DNA of 64,000 bases from Acidobacteriota bacterium (GCA_021325515.1 JAJPHC010000039.1:124001-188000), one strand, 5' to 3'. Positions 1-8,974 are shown, counted from the stretch's first letter. Program-made: numbers and translations. Notes: generated by a model from the sequence alone, not told the origin.

Positions 1-672
1 AAGACGACCGAGACGAAGTACAAGCCGCACCCGGCGCTGGCGAAGGCGCTGGATGTGCTGCTGATCCTGCACGCCGATCACGAGCAGAACTGCTCGACGA
101 GCACGATGCGCGTCGTCGGCAGCTCGCACGTCGATCCGTACTCCGCTCTCGCGGCCGCGGCGGCTGCGCTCTACGGCCCGCTGCACGGCGGCGCCAACGA
201 AGAAGTCATCCGCATGCTCACCGAGATCGGCTCGAAGGACAACGTGCCGGCATTCATCAAGAAGGTGAAGGCGGGTGAAGGCGTGAAGCTGATGGGCTTC
301 GGCCATCGCGTCTACAAGAACTACGATCCGCGCGCCAAGATCATCAAGCAGGTCGCGTACGAAGTGTTCGAAGTGACGGGGAAGAACCCGCTGCTCGACA
401 TCGCGCTCGAGCTCGAGCGGATCGCGCTGGAAGACGAGTACTTCGTGAAGCGGAAGCTCTACCCGAACGTCGACTTCTACTCGGGACTCATCTATCAGGC
501 GATGAAGTTCCCGATGGACATGTTCCCCGTGCTCTTCGCGATCGGGCGGACATCCGGCTGGCTCGCGCAGTGGCAGGAAATGCTGCTCGACGCCGATCAG
601 AAGATCTCGCGCCCGCGCCAGATCTTCACCGGCTCCCCCCGCCGCGACTACAAACCCATCTCCCAACGTTAA
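1..672 (+). CDS. gltA: citrate synthase, C-terminal part (5' end outside window)
   Basis: Open from the first base in frame 1, so this is the C-terminal half of a longer gene. It condenses oxaloacetate with acetyl-CoA at the entry of the TCA cycle, in the cytoplasm. The segment [19 protein letters not shown], the GPLHGGANE loop and the [14 protein letters not shown] stretch are typical of type II citrate synthase and carry the catalytic His residues; the conserved Asp lies further on, near [10 protein letters not shown]. It ends [14 protein letters not shown], a usual C-terminus for the family. The TAA stop lies inside an inverted repeat. Confidence 0.97.
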   Translation, partial: KTTETKYKPHPALAKALDVLLILHADHEQNCSTSTMRVVGSSHVDPYSALAAAAAALYGPLHGGANEEVIRMLTEIGSKDNVPAFIKKVKAGEGVKLMGFGHRVYKNYDPRAKIIKQVAYEVFEVTGKNPLLDIALELERIALEDEYFVKRKLYPNVDFYSGLIYQAMKFPMDMFPVLFAIGRTSGWLAQWQEMLLDADQKISRPRQIFTGSPRRDYKPISQR

Positions 673-724
673 GTTGGTTTTTGGGGGTCACACCTGGAAA
701 ATCAACTTAACCGGGTGTGACCCC
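668..724. repeat. two interleaved inverted repeats at the citrate synthase stop
   Basis: Arm A GTTAAGTTG (668-676) pairs with 703-711, and arm B GGGGTCACACC (684-694) pairs with 714-724. The order A-B-A'-B' is the topology of an H-type pseudoknot if transcribed. Arm A includes the TAA stop codon. The B hairpin followed by TTT could terminate the citrate synthase transcript. It may also be a short dispersed repeat. Confidence 0.7.
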
Positions 725-843
725 TTTCCATCTTCGCCCGCCGAACAGGGAGCAGTACTCCGTTCGTGCGTTCACCTCACCCAGCGCCTTCGTGGGTACT
801 CGATGCCCGGTTGATTCCTCTTTGTGGTCACTGACCGTGCGCA

Positions 844-2064
844 TCAATGACGCACGGCATGTCTTCGCGCTGGAGGAACGAGCTCGTCATGCGCCGCGAG
901 GATGCTTCCCTGAAACGCGTTCACATTCGCGGGAAACACTTCGATGTACTGCGCACGGAGCGGATTCGAAGCGCCAAGGGGATAGATGCCCGTCTCGAGC
1001 AGGGCGAGATAGGTCGCGCCGGTGCAGGGCGTGGGGTTGGTGACCGGCTCGGAGCACGCGGCACCCTGGCCCGTCGAGCCGAAATAGTTGTTCGTCTGGA
1101 AGGCAGCGAGTGTACCCAGCGTCTGCGCCGGCTGAATCACTGCGGCAGACGCTGCCTCGCCCGGCATCAGGAAGTTGAACTGCACGACGAGATGACCGGG
1201 AAACCTCTGGCTCGCCAGCAGCAGCAGCGGCGCATTCGCATCGGGAACGGGCGCCTTGACGATCGAACCGTCCTCCGCGATCGGAGGGAACGCGTTTTCA
1301 GGGATGATCGCGACCGAAAACGATTTGCCGGGAAAGCTCCGCTGGAACGCGGCCGTCACGCGATCCCACGCAGTGAGCAGCAGCGATGGCTTGTAACCCG
1401 CCTGCTGCCAGATCGTCACCGCGTCGCTGACGCAGCTCAGCCCCGTGCTCTTCGCCGTTTCGGCCGGCAGACGGAGCTCATCGGTCGTTCGATTGATCCC
1501 GGTCAATCGAAGAAGGCGGATGGAGGGATACGCTCCCGTCGCTTCCAGATGCGCGGCAACCGCCGCGAGCAGAGCATCCCAGCGGTTGAGAAACGCCGGA
1601 TCCCACGGCGCGGCAATCGTCTCCGCATCACACACACCCGTCGACCCGCCGTGCGGCGAGATCGTGAAGGCGATCGGCTTCGCGCCGGCTCCCGCGGGCG
1701 GCGATTGAAAGAGCCAGGCAGGAGTGTCCTGCCCCGCCGTGATCGTCAGATCGATCTTTTTCGCCTGCGCAATCGACTGCTGCAGCCACTGATCGAGCGT
1801 CGCCCACTGATACTGCCCCATCGCAGGCTCGATCGAGCTCCAACTGATGACGAGCACGATTCCGTCGACGCCGGCAACTTTCAGCGACGAGGTCACGTTA
1901 TTCGCGTAACCCTTCGAGATCGAAGAGACGTCGCTGCTGTAGACGTAGATACCGCGGAGATCCTGCGCCGCGCTCTCGCGGCTCGCGTGGAACGCGGCCA
2001 GCAACGCGAACAACATCCAAACACGGCCGGCCGGCGCTCTGCCCGATGCAGCAACATGCCACAT
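844..2064 (-). CDS. secreted TIM-barrel protein, glycoside-hydrolase-like
   Basis: About 406 residues. The start at 2064 is chosen because GGAGG sits 5 bases before that ATG; a GTG four codons upstream overlaps the ribosome site. A hydrophobic segment followed by Ala-rich residues and SAAQ looks like a signal peptide. The mature part opens LRGIYVYSSDVSS and continues with a strand-helix pattern and a SWSSIEPAMGQYQW segment, as seen in beta-galactosidase or GH42/GH5-like barrels where the substrate glycan is bound. Exact family and catalytic acids are not identified. It is last in the direction of the heat-shock operon, 50 bases after prmA, and may have its own promoter. Confidence 0.7.
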   Translation of the reverse strand: MWHVAASGRAPAGRVWMLFALLAAFHASRESAAQDLRGIYVYSSDVSSISKGYANNVTSSLKVAGVDGIVLVISWSSIEPAMGQYQWATLDQWLQQSIAQAKKIDLTITAGQDTPAWLFQSPPAGAGAKPIAFTISPHGGSTGVCDAETIAAPWDPAFLNRWDALLAAVAAHLEATGAYPSIRLLRLTGINRTTDELRLPAETAKSTGLSCVSDAVTIWQQAGYKPSLLLTAWDRVTAAFQRSFPGKSFSVAIIPENAFPPIAEDGSIVKAPVPDANAPLLLLASQRFPGHLVVQFNFLMPGEAASAAVIQPAQTLGTLAAFQTNNYFGSTGQGAACSEPVTNPTPCTGATYLALLETGIYPLGASNPLRAQYIEVFPANVNAFQGSILAAHDELVPPARRHAVRH

Positions 2065-2113
2065 GACAACCTCCACCGGGCTGGCAGAACGATGCCGTGA
2101 TTGTGGAGCGATG

Positions 2114-2974
2114 TCAAGAGTCGCGCGAGTGCAATGACATGTTAGGTGGCGAGTTGCTCGCTCTCCGGAACACTCCCGCCCACCACTCTCCCTTCATCCG
2201 CTCATCGGCCAGCGAGAGACCTTCTTTTTCCGCGGCTTCCACGATCTCGCCCCGCTTCACGATCAGAATCCCGCTCAGCATCAATGCATCCTTCATCCGT
2301 CTAACCACCAGCGGCAGCAGCGGGATGATCACCTCGGGGATGATGTTCATCGTCACGATATCGAACCGGCCGGCGCGCAGGGCTTCCACTCCGCCGATGA
2401 ACAACGGCATCGACTCCTCGGGCACCGCATTGCGGATCCGGTTGTCGCGCATCGCGGCATACGCATCGGGATCGTTGTCGAACGCGATCACCTTCGCGGC
2501 GCCGAGCTTCTGCATCGCGATCGCCAGAATGCCGCTGCCCGTACCGATGTCGAGGCAGCGTTTCCCCTCCACCTGCAGCGTTTCGAGAATCTCGACGCAG
2601 AGCGACGTCGTCTCGTGCGAGCCGGTACCGAAAGCCTGCTCCTGCGGCACGATGATCTTCGTTCGCGGACTGTCGCGCATCAGCGCGGGATCAGGCGCAA
2701 CGATGAACGTCCTGCCGATCTCCATCGGTTCGAGCGATTGCTGATAGAGCTGCAGCCAGTCGACCCGCTCTCTCTCCGCCTCCGTGACGTCGAAGTCCTT
2801 CAGCAGCGGCTTCGCCTCATCCCGAGCCTCCGGCGAATCGAAGTAGGCCGTGATCGCATCCTCGGTGGAGGTCGAGCCGGTCGAGGCGGTCAGGTAGAGC
2901 TGCGACTGGATCTGCTCTTCCTGCTCGCTGCTTTCGAAGGGGATGATGAGGAGGTAGTCCTTCACGAGTTGCAT
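2114..2974 (-). CDS. prmA: ribosomal protein L11 methyltransferase
   Basis: About 286 residues. It methylates ribosomal protein L11 using S-adenosylmethionine. The C-terminal class I methyltransferase domain shows motif I LDIGTGSGILAIAM, the acidic strand-2 end VIAFDNDPDA and the MNIIPEVI segment; before it lies the family signature EQAFGTGSHETT. The N-terminal substrate-recognition domain is short. The start is uncertain: ATG at 2974 gives the usual N-terminus but has weak ribosome binding, and GTG at 2989 lies only 2 bases from a GGGAGG. Position after dnaJ, in the hrcA-grpE-dnaK-dnaJ-prmA order, matches the arrangement known from Firmicutes. Confidence 0.93.
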   Translation of the reverse strand: MQLVKDYLLIIPFESSEQEEQIQSQLYLTASTGSTSTEDAITAYFDSPEARDEAKPLLKDFDVTEAERERVDWLQLYQQSLEPMEIGRTFIVAPDPALMRDSPRTKIIVPQEQAFGTGSHETTSLCVEILETLQVEGKRCLDIGTGSGILAIAMQKLGAAKVIAFDNDPDAYAAMRDNRIRNAVPEESMPLFIGGVEALRAGRFDIVTMNIIPEVIIPLLPLVVRRMKDALMLSGILIVKRGEIVEAAEKEGLSLADERMKGEWWAGVFRRASNSPPNMSLHSRDS

Positions 2975-3022
2975 TCTCGCACTACGCACAGCCTCCCGCG
3001 TGCGGGGCGAGAGGACAGAGCA

Positions 3023-3436
3023 CTAGCCGAGATTGTCCATGTGCTCGCGGATCAGCGCCGTTCTTCTCGAGTTGAAATACGCCGTGAAGAACAGCGAGAT
3101 GAGGCCCACCGTCCAGAACGCGGCGCCGAGGGATGCGAGCTGCTCCAGAGCTTCGGTTCTCGCGCTCTGCGCGGTCAGCACGGACATGTAGAGATAGAAC
3201 GCGGCACCCCAGCAAACCACCATCACCGTCCGCAGCCGCCCCACCCACTCGCTGAGAAATTCGAATTCTTCAATACGGGGAGCGCGCCATGACGCGAAGA
3301 GCGGGAGGAGGAACAACCCGCCCATGCAACTGACTGCCACGGTCAGATAGCGCAGCTCAGACTTCGACGTCGCGGCCGCGGCGATGATGAGAAGGCCGGC
3401 AAACGCAGAAGCAATGCGCAGCGAGGGACGGATCAT
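3023..3436 (-). CDS. small integral membrane protein, unknown
   Basis: 137 residues with about four hydrophobic segments (roughly residues 8-22, 30-48, 72-90 and 105-120) and a basic C-terminal tail ending HMDNLG. I do not recognise a family. It lies between dnaJ (33 bases away) and prmA on the same strand, so it is probably cotranscribed with the heat-shock genes, a place normally empty in this cluster. A link to membrane stress is possible but only inferred from position. Confidence 0.75.
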   Translation of the reverse strand: MIRPSLRIASAFAGLLIIAAAATSKSELRYLTVAVSCMGGLFLLPLFASWRAPRIEEFEFLSEWVGRLRTVMVVCWGAAFYLYMSVLTAQSARTEALEQLASLGAAFWTVGLISLFFTAYFNSRRTALIREHMDNLG

Positions 3437-3469
3437 GGGAGGACCTTGACGATGTTAGCGAAAACCTGA

Positions 3470-4588
3470 TCAGCCAGTGAAGAAATCCTTCACTTTCTCG
3501 AACACGCCCTTCTCGCCCGACCTCTCCTCGCCCGCCAGTTGCGCGAACTGCTCGAGCAGCGCGCGCTGCTCGTCGCTCATCGACGTCGGGATCTTCACCA
3601 CCGCATGCACGAAATGATCTCCGCGTCCCGAGCCATCGAGATACGGCACGCCCTTCCCCTTGAGGCGGAACACCTGATTCGGCTGCGTGCCGGCGGGGAC
3701 TCTCAGCATCTCGTCGCCATCGATCGTCGCGGTGCGGACCTCCGCGCCGAGTGCTGCCTGGGTGAAGCTAATCGTCTGCTCGGAGTGAATGTCGGAGTCG
3801 CGGCGCTGGAACTTCGGATGCTCGCGCACGGAGAGAAACACATAGAGATCGCCCGGCGGCCCGCCGTTGTGCCCTCCCTCTCCTTCACCGGCGACGCGCA
3901 GACGGGAACCGTCGTCGACCCCGGCGGGGACCTTCACCGAGATCTTCTTCTCTTCGCGAACGCGGCCAGCACCTTCGCAGGTCGCGCATGGATCTTTGAT
4001 CACCTTGCCCGCGCCGCCGCATTGCGGACACGTTCGGGCCACGGCGAAGAAGCCCTGCGTGAACCGGATCTGCCCTCGCCCGCCGCAACCGCCGCAGGTT
4101 TGCGGCTGCGTGCCGGGCTTCGCTCCCGTGCCGCTGCACGTGGGGCAAGTCGCCGCGCGCGGGATATCGAGCGTCACTTCCTTGCCGAACACTGCTTCTT
4201 CGAATGAGAGCGTGAGGTCGTAACGAAGATCGGCGCCACGAGCGGCGCGGGTTGCGCGGCGGCGTCCGGTACCAAAGAGGTCCCCGAATCCGAAGAGATC
4301 GCCGAGGATGTCGCCGAAGTCAGCGAACTGGCTCGGGTCGAAGCCGCCCATTCCGTTCAGGCCCTGATGGCCGTAACGGTCGTAGTGCGCACGCTTCTCC
4401 TCGTCGCTGAGGACTCCGTAGGCTTCCGCTGCTTCCTTGAATTTTTCTTCAGCGGTGGGATCGCCGGGATTCTTGTCCGGGTGGTACTGCATCGCAAGGC
4501 GGCGATACGCCTTCTTGATCTCGTCGACGGAGGCATTCTTCTGAATGCCGAGGACTTCGTAATAGTCGCGTTTTTCTGTCGTTGCCAT
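3470..4588 (-). CDS. dnaJ: chaperone protein DnaJ (type I Hsp40)
   Basis: 372 residues, the full type I layout. An N-terminal J domain carries YHPDKNPGD with the HPD triad at 36-38, which stimulates the DnaK ATPase. A Gly/Phe-rich linker (GFGDLFGTG) follows. Four zinc-binding CxxCxGxG-type repeats come next ([32 protein letters not shown]), then the two C-terminal substrate-binding beta domains and the dimerisation tail. It lies 36 bases after dnaK on the same strand. Expected to be under HrcA/CIRCE control as part of this operon. Confidence 0.98.
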   Translation of the reverse strand: MATTEKRDYYEVLGIQKNASVDEIKKAYRRLAMQYHPDKNPGDPTAEEKFKEAAEAYGVLSDEEKRAHYDRYGHQGLNGMGGFDPSQFADFGDILGDLFGFGDLFGTGRRRATRAARGADLRYDLTLSFEEAVFGKEVTLDIPRAATCPTCSGTGAKPGTQPQTCGGCGGRGQIRFTQGFFAVARTCPQCGGAGKVIKDPCATCEGAGRVREEKKISVKVPAGVDDGSRLRVAGEGEGGHNGGPPGDLYVFLSVREHPKFQRRDSDIHSEQTISFTQAALGAEVRTATIDGDEMLRVPAGTQPNQVFRLKGKGVPYLDGSGRGDHFVHAVVKIPTSMSDEQRALLEQFAQLAGEERSGEKGVFEKVKDFFTG

Positions 4589-4624
4589 TCGTTGATTCGG
4601 AAAAGCGCCGCGCCCGGTTGAGCG

Positions 4625-6487
4625 CTAGCTCTTGTTGGGAGGCGCCTGCGCAGTGGATTCGGTGCTTGGCGCGCCGGGCTTGATGGGGTTGTACAGCATG
4701 ACGCTGGTCAGGATGCGTGCGGCCGATTGCATCTCGAAGATCGCATCGTTGATGCGCTGCTTGTCTTCCGCCGTGGAGAGCTCTTTGGCCCGCGCGAGCG
4801 TGGCACCGACCTTGTCGCGTTCGGTCTCGCTCAGCAGCTTTCCGAACTCCTTGAAGACCTTGTCATTCGTGTAGATCATTCCCTCGAGCTTGTTCTGCAG
4901 CATGCGCAGCTCGCGGCGCGATGCGTCGACGCGCTGCATCTCCGTCGCCTCGCTGATGATCCGGTCGATTTCGTCCTTGGTCAGGCCGCCGGCCGGATTG
5001 ATCTGCACGCCCTGCGATGCGCCGGTCGCCTGATCGCGCGCCGTGACGTTCACGATGCCGTTGGAGTCGATCGCAAACGTCACTTCGATCTGCGGCACAC
5101 CGCGCGGCGCGGGAGGAATGCCGAAGAGATCGAACTTGCCCAGCGAGTTGTTCTCGCGCGCGAACTCGCGCTCGCCCTGCAGCACGTGCACCTGCACCTT
5201 GCTCTGGTTGTCGGACACGGTCGTGAAGATGAGCGAGTTCTTCGTCGGAATCGTCGAGTTGCGCTCGATGAGCTTCGTGAAGAGCCCGCCGTGCGTCTCG
5301 ATGCCCAGCGACAGCGGCGTGACGTCGAGCAGCACCATGTCCTTGATGTCGCCGCGCATGATCGCGCCCTGAATCGCGGCACCGACGGCAACGACTTCAT
5401 CGGGATTGATGTTGCGATTCGGCTCTTTCCCGAACACGCGCTTCACCGCTTCGATGACCTTCGGCATCCGCGTCTGGCCGCCGACGAGCACGACTTCGTC
5501 GATCTTCTCCGGCGTCACGCCGGCCGCTTTCAGTGCGTCGTTGACGGGACCGATGGTCCGCTCGATGAGATCGTCGACCATCTTCTCGAACTCGCGGCGC
5601 GTGAGGACGGCGTTGAAGTGCTTGGGGCCGGAGGCATCAGCGGAGATAAAGGGCAGCGTGATGCGGCTCTCGTCCGCCGTCGACAGTTCGCACTTCGCGC
5701 GCTCCGCGGCCTCTTTCAGCCGCTGCAGCGCCATGCGATCGTCGCGGAGATCGATGTTCGTGTCCTTCTGGAACGTCTCGATCATCCAGTCCATGATCCG
5801 CTTGTCGAAGTCTTCGCCGCCGAGGTAGGTGTCGCCTGAGGTGGAGAGGACTTCGAAGAGACCATCCTCGAGCTTGAGGATCGAGATATCGAACGTGCCG
5901 CCGCCGAGGTCGTAGACCGCGATCAACTGGTTGGCCTTGTTGTCGAGACCATACGCGAGCGCTGCAGCGGTCGGCTCGTTGATGATGCGCGAGACTTCGA
6001 GTCCGGCGATCTTGCCCGCATCGCGCGTCGCCTGGCGCTGGGAGTCGTTGAAGTAGGCCGGAACGGTGATGATCGCCTCGGTCACCGGCTCGCCGAGGAA
6101 GTCCTCGGCGAAGGCCTTGATCTCCATCAGGACGAAGGCGGAGACCTCTTCCGGCGAATAGTCGTGATCGCGGATCTTCACCTTCAGGTCTCCGTTGTTC
6201 GCGGAGACGATCTGATAGGGAAGCACCTGTTTCGCCTTCGATGCTTCTTCGGAGTCGTACTTGCGGCCGATGAGCCGCTTGATGGCGAAGATCGTGTTGA
6301 ACGGATTGGTGATCGCCTGCCGCTTCGCGATCTGGCCAACGAGCCGCTCTCCATCCTCGGTGAATCCGACGACGGACGGCGTGGTCCTGCTTCCCTCACG
6401 GTTCGGGATGACCTGCGGCGTCGTCACGTCGACGACAGCGACACAGGAATTCGTGGTCCCGAGATCGATTCCAATGATTTTCGGCAT
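4625..6487 (-). CDS. dnaK: molecular chaperone DnaK (Hsp70)
   Basis: 620 residues. The N-terminal ATPase domain starts PKIIGIDLGTTNSCVAVVD and contains the phosphate loop VYDLGGGTFDIS and LVGGQTRMPKV. The linker region VLLDVTPLSLGIET leads into the substrate-binding beta domain and helical lid. The C-terminus ends in a short Pro/Ser/Thr/Ala-rich tail and NKS, without the acidic EEV-like tail common in DnaK proteins. Operon partner of GrpE (upstream) and DnaJ (downstream); the three form the cytoplasmic refolding machine. Confidence 0.98.
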   Translation of the reverse strand: MPKIIGIDLGTTNSCVAVVDVTTPQVIPNREGSRTTPSVVGFTEDGERLVGQIAKRQAITNPFNTIFAIKRLIGRKYDSEEASKAKQVLPYQIVSANNGDLKVKIRDHDYSPEEVSAFVLMEIKAFAEDFLGEPVTEAIITVPAYFNDSQRQATRDAGKIAGLEVSRIINEPTAAALAYGLDNKANQLIAVYDLGGGTFDISILKLEDGLFEVLSTSGDTYLGGEDFDKRIMDWMIETFQKDTNIDLRDDRMALQRLKEAAERAKCELSTADESRITLPFISADASGPKHFNAVLTRREFEKMVDDLIERTIGPVNDALKAAGVTPEKIDEVVLVGGQTRMPKVIEAVKRVFGKEPNRNINPDEVVAVGAAIQGAIMRGDIKDMVLLDVTPLSLGIETHGGLFTKLIERNSTIPTKNSLIFTTVSDNQSKVQVHVLQGEREFARENNSLGKFDLFGIPPAPRGVPQIEVTFAIDSNGIVNVTARDQATGASQGVQINPAGGLTKDEIDRIISEATEMQRVDASRRELRMLQNKLEGMIYTNDKVFKEFGKLLSETERDKVGATLARAKELSTAEDKQRINDAIFEMQSAARILTSVMLYNPIKPGAPSTESTAQAPPNKS

Positions 6488-6533
6488 GGGCTAGTGACCG
6501 TTCAACAAAGGACTCTACCTTACGCTTCCAAGA

Positions 6534-7172
6534 TTACGCCTGAGGCGGCGCGTCCCGTTCCGGACCGCCTACGGCCACTCTCACGAGCGCCGGCCGGAGC
6601 AGGCGGTCATGAAGGAAGTAGCCCTTCTGCAGAATTGCGACGACTGTGTGATTGGGAACGGTCGAGTCTTCCTCGCGCACGACCGCCTCATGGATGTTGG
6701 GGTCGAAGTGCACCCCGCTCTCTTCAATCGTCTTGAGACCGTTTTTCTGCAGTACGTCGAAAAGCTGTTTGTAGATGAGAAGTACGCCTTTGTGAAAATC
6801 GTCGCCCTCCTCCGCATGTTCCAGGGCGCGATCGAAGTTGTCGAGCACCGGGAGGAGGTCCTTGATGGCTCCCGCCAGCGCATATTTAAAGAAGTCCTGC
6901 TTTTCGCGCTCGGCGCGTTTACGGAAGTTATCAAAATCCGCCATCGTGCGCAGCACACGATCCTGCAGCGCCCGGTTCTGAGCGCGCAGCTCGTCGGACG
7001 CGGGTGCCGAACCGTCGGCAGCCCCCGCCGCGGCGTCGGGCGCAGCGGCCTCGGCCGCCGCTTCTTTCGCCGCTTCCTGCATCTCGCGCTCGATCTCCTC
7101 GATCGAGCCGCCGGTATCTTCGATGACGTAGCTGTCGTCGTCTTCGCCGGCTTTCGGAGTGTTGTCTTCCAT
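6534..7172 (-). CDS. grpE: nucleotide exchange factor GrpE
   Basis: 212 residues. An acidic, Ala-rich disordered N-terminus (about 1-65) is followed by the long dimer coiled coil (RAQNRALQDRVLRTMADFDNFRKRAEREK) and the beta-wing head containing the family signature ESGVHFDPNIHEAV and ILQKGYFLHDRLLRPALVRVA. It releases ADP from DnaK. Its ATG overlaps the hrcA stop as TGATG (one shared base), so translation is probably coupled. Confidence 0.97.
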   Translation of the reverse strand: MEDNTPKAGEDDDSYVIEDTGGSIEEIEREMQEAAKEAAAEAAAPDAAAGAADGSAPASDELRAQNRALQDRVLRTMADFDNFRKRAEREKQDFFKYALAGAIKDLLPVLDNFDRALEHAEEGDDFHKGVLLIYKQLFDVLQKNGLKTIEESGVHFDPNIHEAVVREEDSTVPNHTVVAILQKGYFLHDRLLRPALVRVAVGGPERDAPPQA

Positions 7173-8242
7173 CAGCGATCCTGCTCCTGTTCTTCAATCT
7201 TGCGCGTCAGTGCGAGTCCCAGATAATCGACGAGCGGCGCCATCCGCGCGTACTCCATCCGCATGGGTCCGATGATGCCGACCATGCCGAGCGGGGCGCT
7301 GCTCGATCCATACCGCCGCGCAACAATGCTGAAATTGTGTACCTGCGTGAAGTCGCTTTCCGAGCCGATGAGGATCTGCAGGCCATCCTCGCTCAGAAAC
7401 GTGTTGAGAATCTCGATCAGCTTCTCTTTCTCCTGAAGCGCGAGGAACGTCCGGCGCAATGCATTCGCATCGGCGAACTCCGGCTTCGTGAGAATGGATG
7501 CCGCCCCTTCGACGAAGAGCTCGTGCTCGACCGGCGCGACATCGTTCACCGCTTCGATGCCGAGGGTGATCGTCTTCTGCAGCATCTGGTCGTGCAGCGC
7601 ACGCTCATCTTCGGTCATACGAATGAGCCGGCGGCGGATGCCGTCGAGAGTCATCCCGCTGAATTCGGCCGTGATGTAGCGGCCGATCTTCTCCAGTTCC
7701 TCGCGCTGGAACGTCTGCCGGGTATCGACGATCCGATTTACGACGACGCCGTTCGTACCGACGATGACGCACATGATGCGCGTTTCGGAGATGAGGACGA
7801 AGTCCATGCTGCGGATCGTGAACTGCAGAAGCGTCGGCATGAAGACGACGCCGATCTGATCGCTCAGTTTCGAAATGACACTCGATGCGAGGTGCAGGAT
7901 CTGCTCGATCTCGCCGGCATTCGCGACTTCGCCGTCGATCGTCTCGCGGTCGCGGCGCGAGAGGGCGTGCGACTTCATCAGATGATCGATGAAGAAGCGA
8001 TAGCCGCGGTCGGTAGGCACGCGACCTGCGGAGGTATGCGGCTGTGCGAGATATCCGAGATCCTCGAGGTCGGCCATGACGTTGCGCAGGCTGGCCGGAG
8101 AAAGCTGGAACTGCCCGCACTTCGACAGCGAGCGGGAGCTGATCGGCTCGCCCGTCGCCACGTGCTGGAGAATGATCGCCCGCAGCACGTCGCGCGCGCG
8201 GCTGTCGAGCTCGTCACCAGTCATCTCGAGTTTCGATACCAT
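7172..8242 (-). CDS. hrcA: heat-inducible transcription repressor HrcA
   Basis: About 356 residues. An N-terminal winged helix (ELDSRARDVLRAIILQHVATGEPISSRSL) binds CIRCE DNA; it includes the LSPASLRNVMADLEDLGYL recognition region and HTSAGRVPTDRGYRFF wing. A GAF-like domain and inserted domain follow. I place the start at ATG 8242, because an in-frame GTG at 8296 would lie upstream of the predicted transcription start and inside the CIRCE element. First gene of the hrcA-grpE-dnaK-dnaJ operon, and by family knowledge autoregulated. Confidence 0.96.
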   Translation of the reverse strand: MVSKLEMTGDELDSRARDVLRAIILQHVATGEPISSRSLSKCGQFQLSPASLRNVMADLEDLGYLAQPHTSAGRVPTDRGYRFFIDHLMKSHALSRRDRETIDGEVANAGEIEQILHLASSVISKLSDQIGVVFMPTLLQFTIRSMDFVLISETRIMCVIVGTNGVVVNRIVDTRQTFQREELEKIGRYITAEFSGMTLDGIRRRLIRMTEDERALHDQMLQKTITLGIEAVNDVAPVEHELFVEGAASILTKPEFADANALRRTFLALQEKEKLIEILNTFLSEDGLQILIGSESDFTQVHNFSIVARRYGSSSAPLGMVGIIGPMRMEYARMAPLVDYLGLALTRKIEEQEQDR

Positions 8243-8281
8243 CGAAGTAGCCTTGACGCCAGAGGAGATTGTCCTACACGC

Positions 8282-8310
8282 AGTTAGCACTCTCACGACG
8301 AGAGTGTCAA
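8282..8310 (-). promoter_or_regulatory. sigma70-type promoter of the hrcA operon, embedded in CIRCE
   Basis: On the minus strand TTGACA (8310-8305) and CTAACT (8287-8282, preceded by TG) are separated by 17 bases. Transcription would begin near 8275, leaving a leader of about 33 bases before the hrcA ATG. Both boxes lie inside or at the edge of the CIRCE palindrome, so HrcA binding would block RNA polymerase. Confidence 0.7.
8284..8310. promoter_or_regulatory. CIRCE operator (HrcA binding site)
   Basis: TTAGCACTC, nine spacer bases, then GAGTGTCAA. The left arm is the exact CIRCE consensus; the right arm differs from GAGTGCTAA at two positions, and this change creates the TTGACA -35 box on the minus strand. 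It lies between hrcA (minus) and the SurA-N-like gene (plus), whose first ATG begins 2 bases later. Confidence 0.9.
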
Positions 8311-8311
8311 G

Positions 8312-8974
8312 ATGAACGGACGGCGGATGACGATGATTTCACGACAGTTAGCGCGCGCCCTGGCCATCGTCCTGCTCGCTCTGAGCGCGCAGGGCGGCAC
8401 GATCGACCGGATCGCAGCGGTCATCGACCGCCAGGTGATCACGCTGAGCGAAGTCAATCAGATGGTCGCCCTCCGCTTCTTCGCGCGTGCTGCGAATCGC
8501 GACGAAAGCGAGTACCGCCACGACGTGCTCGAAGCGCTCATCGCGCAGGCGCTTCGTTACCGCGACGTCGAGCGATTCGGCGCGCAGGACATTCCGAAGG
8601 ACTCCATCGAAGCGCGTTTCAACGAGATGGCGGCACGATTCCCGTCGCCCGCTGCATTTGCCGCGACGATGTCGTCGGTCGAGCTGACACCCGACGAGGT
8701 GCGCGCGCTCGTCAAGCGGCAGCTTCAGGTCGAGGCCTACATCCAGGAGCGCTTCTCGCCGCTCGTCTTCATCTCCAATGAAGAGATCGAGACGTACTAC
8801 CGCGGGCCCTGGTCGGAGCAGCGCCGGCAGCGAGGACTGGCGATTCCTCCGCTCAACGACGTGCGCGACGAGATTCGCACGCTGCTGAAATCGGAGCGGC
8901 TCCAGAGCGAGATCGACAAGTGGACGGCGCAACTGCGCGCGCGCGCGAACGTCGACGTCTACGCCTGGAAATAG
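8312..8974 (+). CDS. SurA N-terminal-domain-like periplasmic chaperone without PPIase domain
   Basis: 220 residues. A basic start and hydrophobic run (LARALAIVLLALSAQG) form a signal peptide; then GTIDRIAAVIDRQVITLSEVNQ, the opening typical of SurA/PpiD-like proteins that hold outer-membrane proteins in the periplasm. The helical SurA_N region follows and the protein ends soon after, without any parvulin PPIase module. ATGs at 8312, 8327 and 8333 are possible starts; 8333 has GGCGG 6 bases before it. A possible TTGACG/TACACG promoter (8253-8280) would fire into the CIRCE element, so HrcA may control this gene too. Confidence 0.75.
   Translation: MNGRRMTMISRQLARALAIVLLALSAQGGTIDRIAAVIDRQVITLSEVNQMVALRFFARAANRDESEYRHDVLEALIAQALRYRDVERFGAQDIPKDSIEARFNEMAARFPSPAAFAATMSSVELTPDEVRALVKRQLQVEAYIQERFSPLVFISNEEIETYYRGPWSEQRRQRGLAIPPLNDVRDEIRTLLKSERLQSEIDKWTAQLRARANVDVYAWK

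Noticed and set aside
847-2100. 417-codon plus-strand frame
   Set aside because: Antisense to the secreted barrel protein, which has a signal peptide and ribosome site; the plus frame is Arg-rich without motifs.
4727-5839. 370-codon plus-strand frame
   Set aside because: Antisense shadow of dnaK.
8243-8296. Upstream GTG start for hrcA at 8296
   Set aside because: It lies inside the CIRCE element and before the predicted transcription start.
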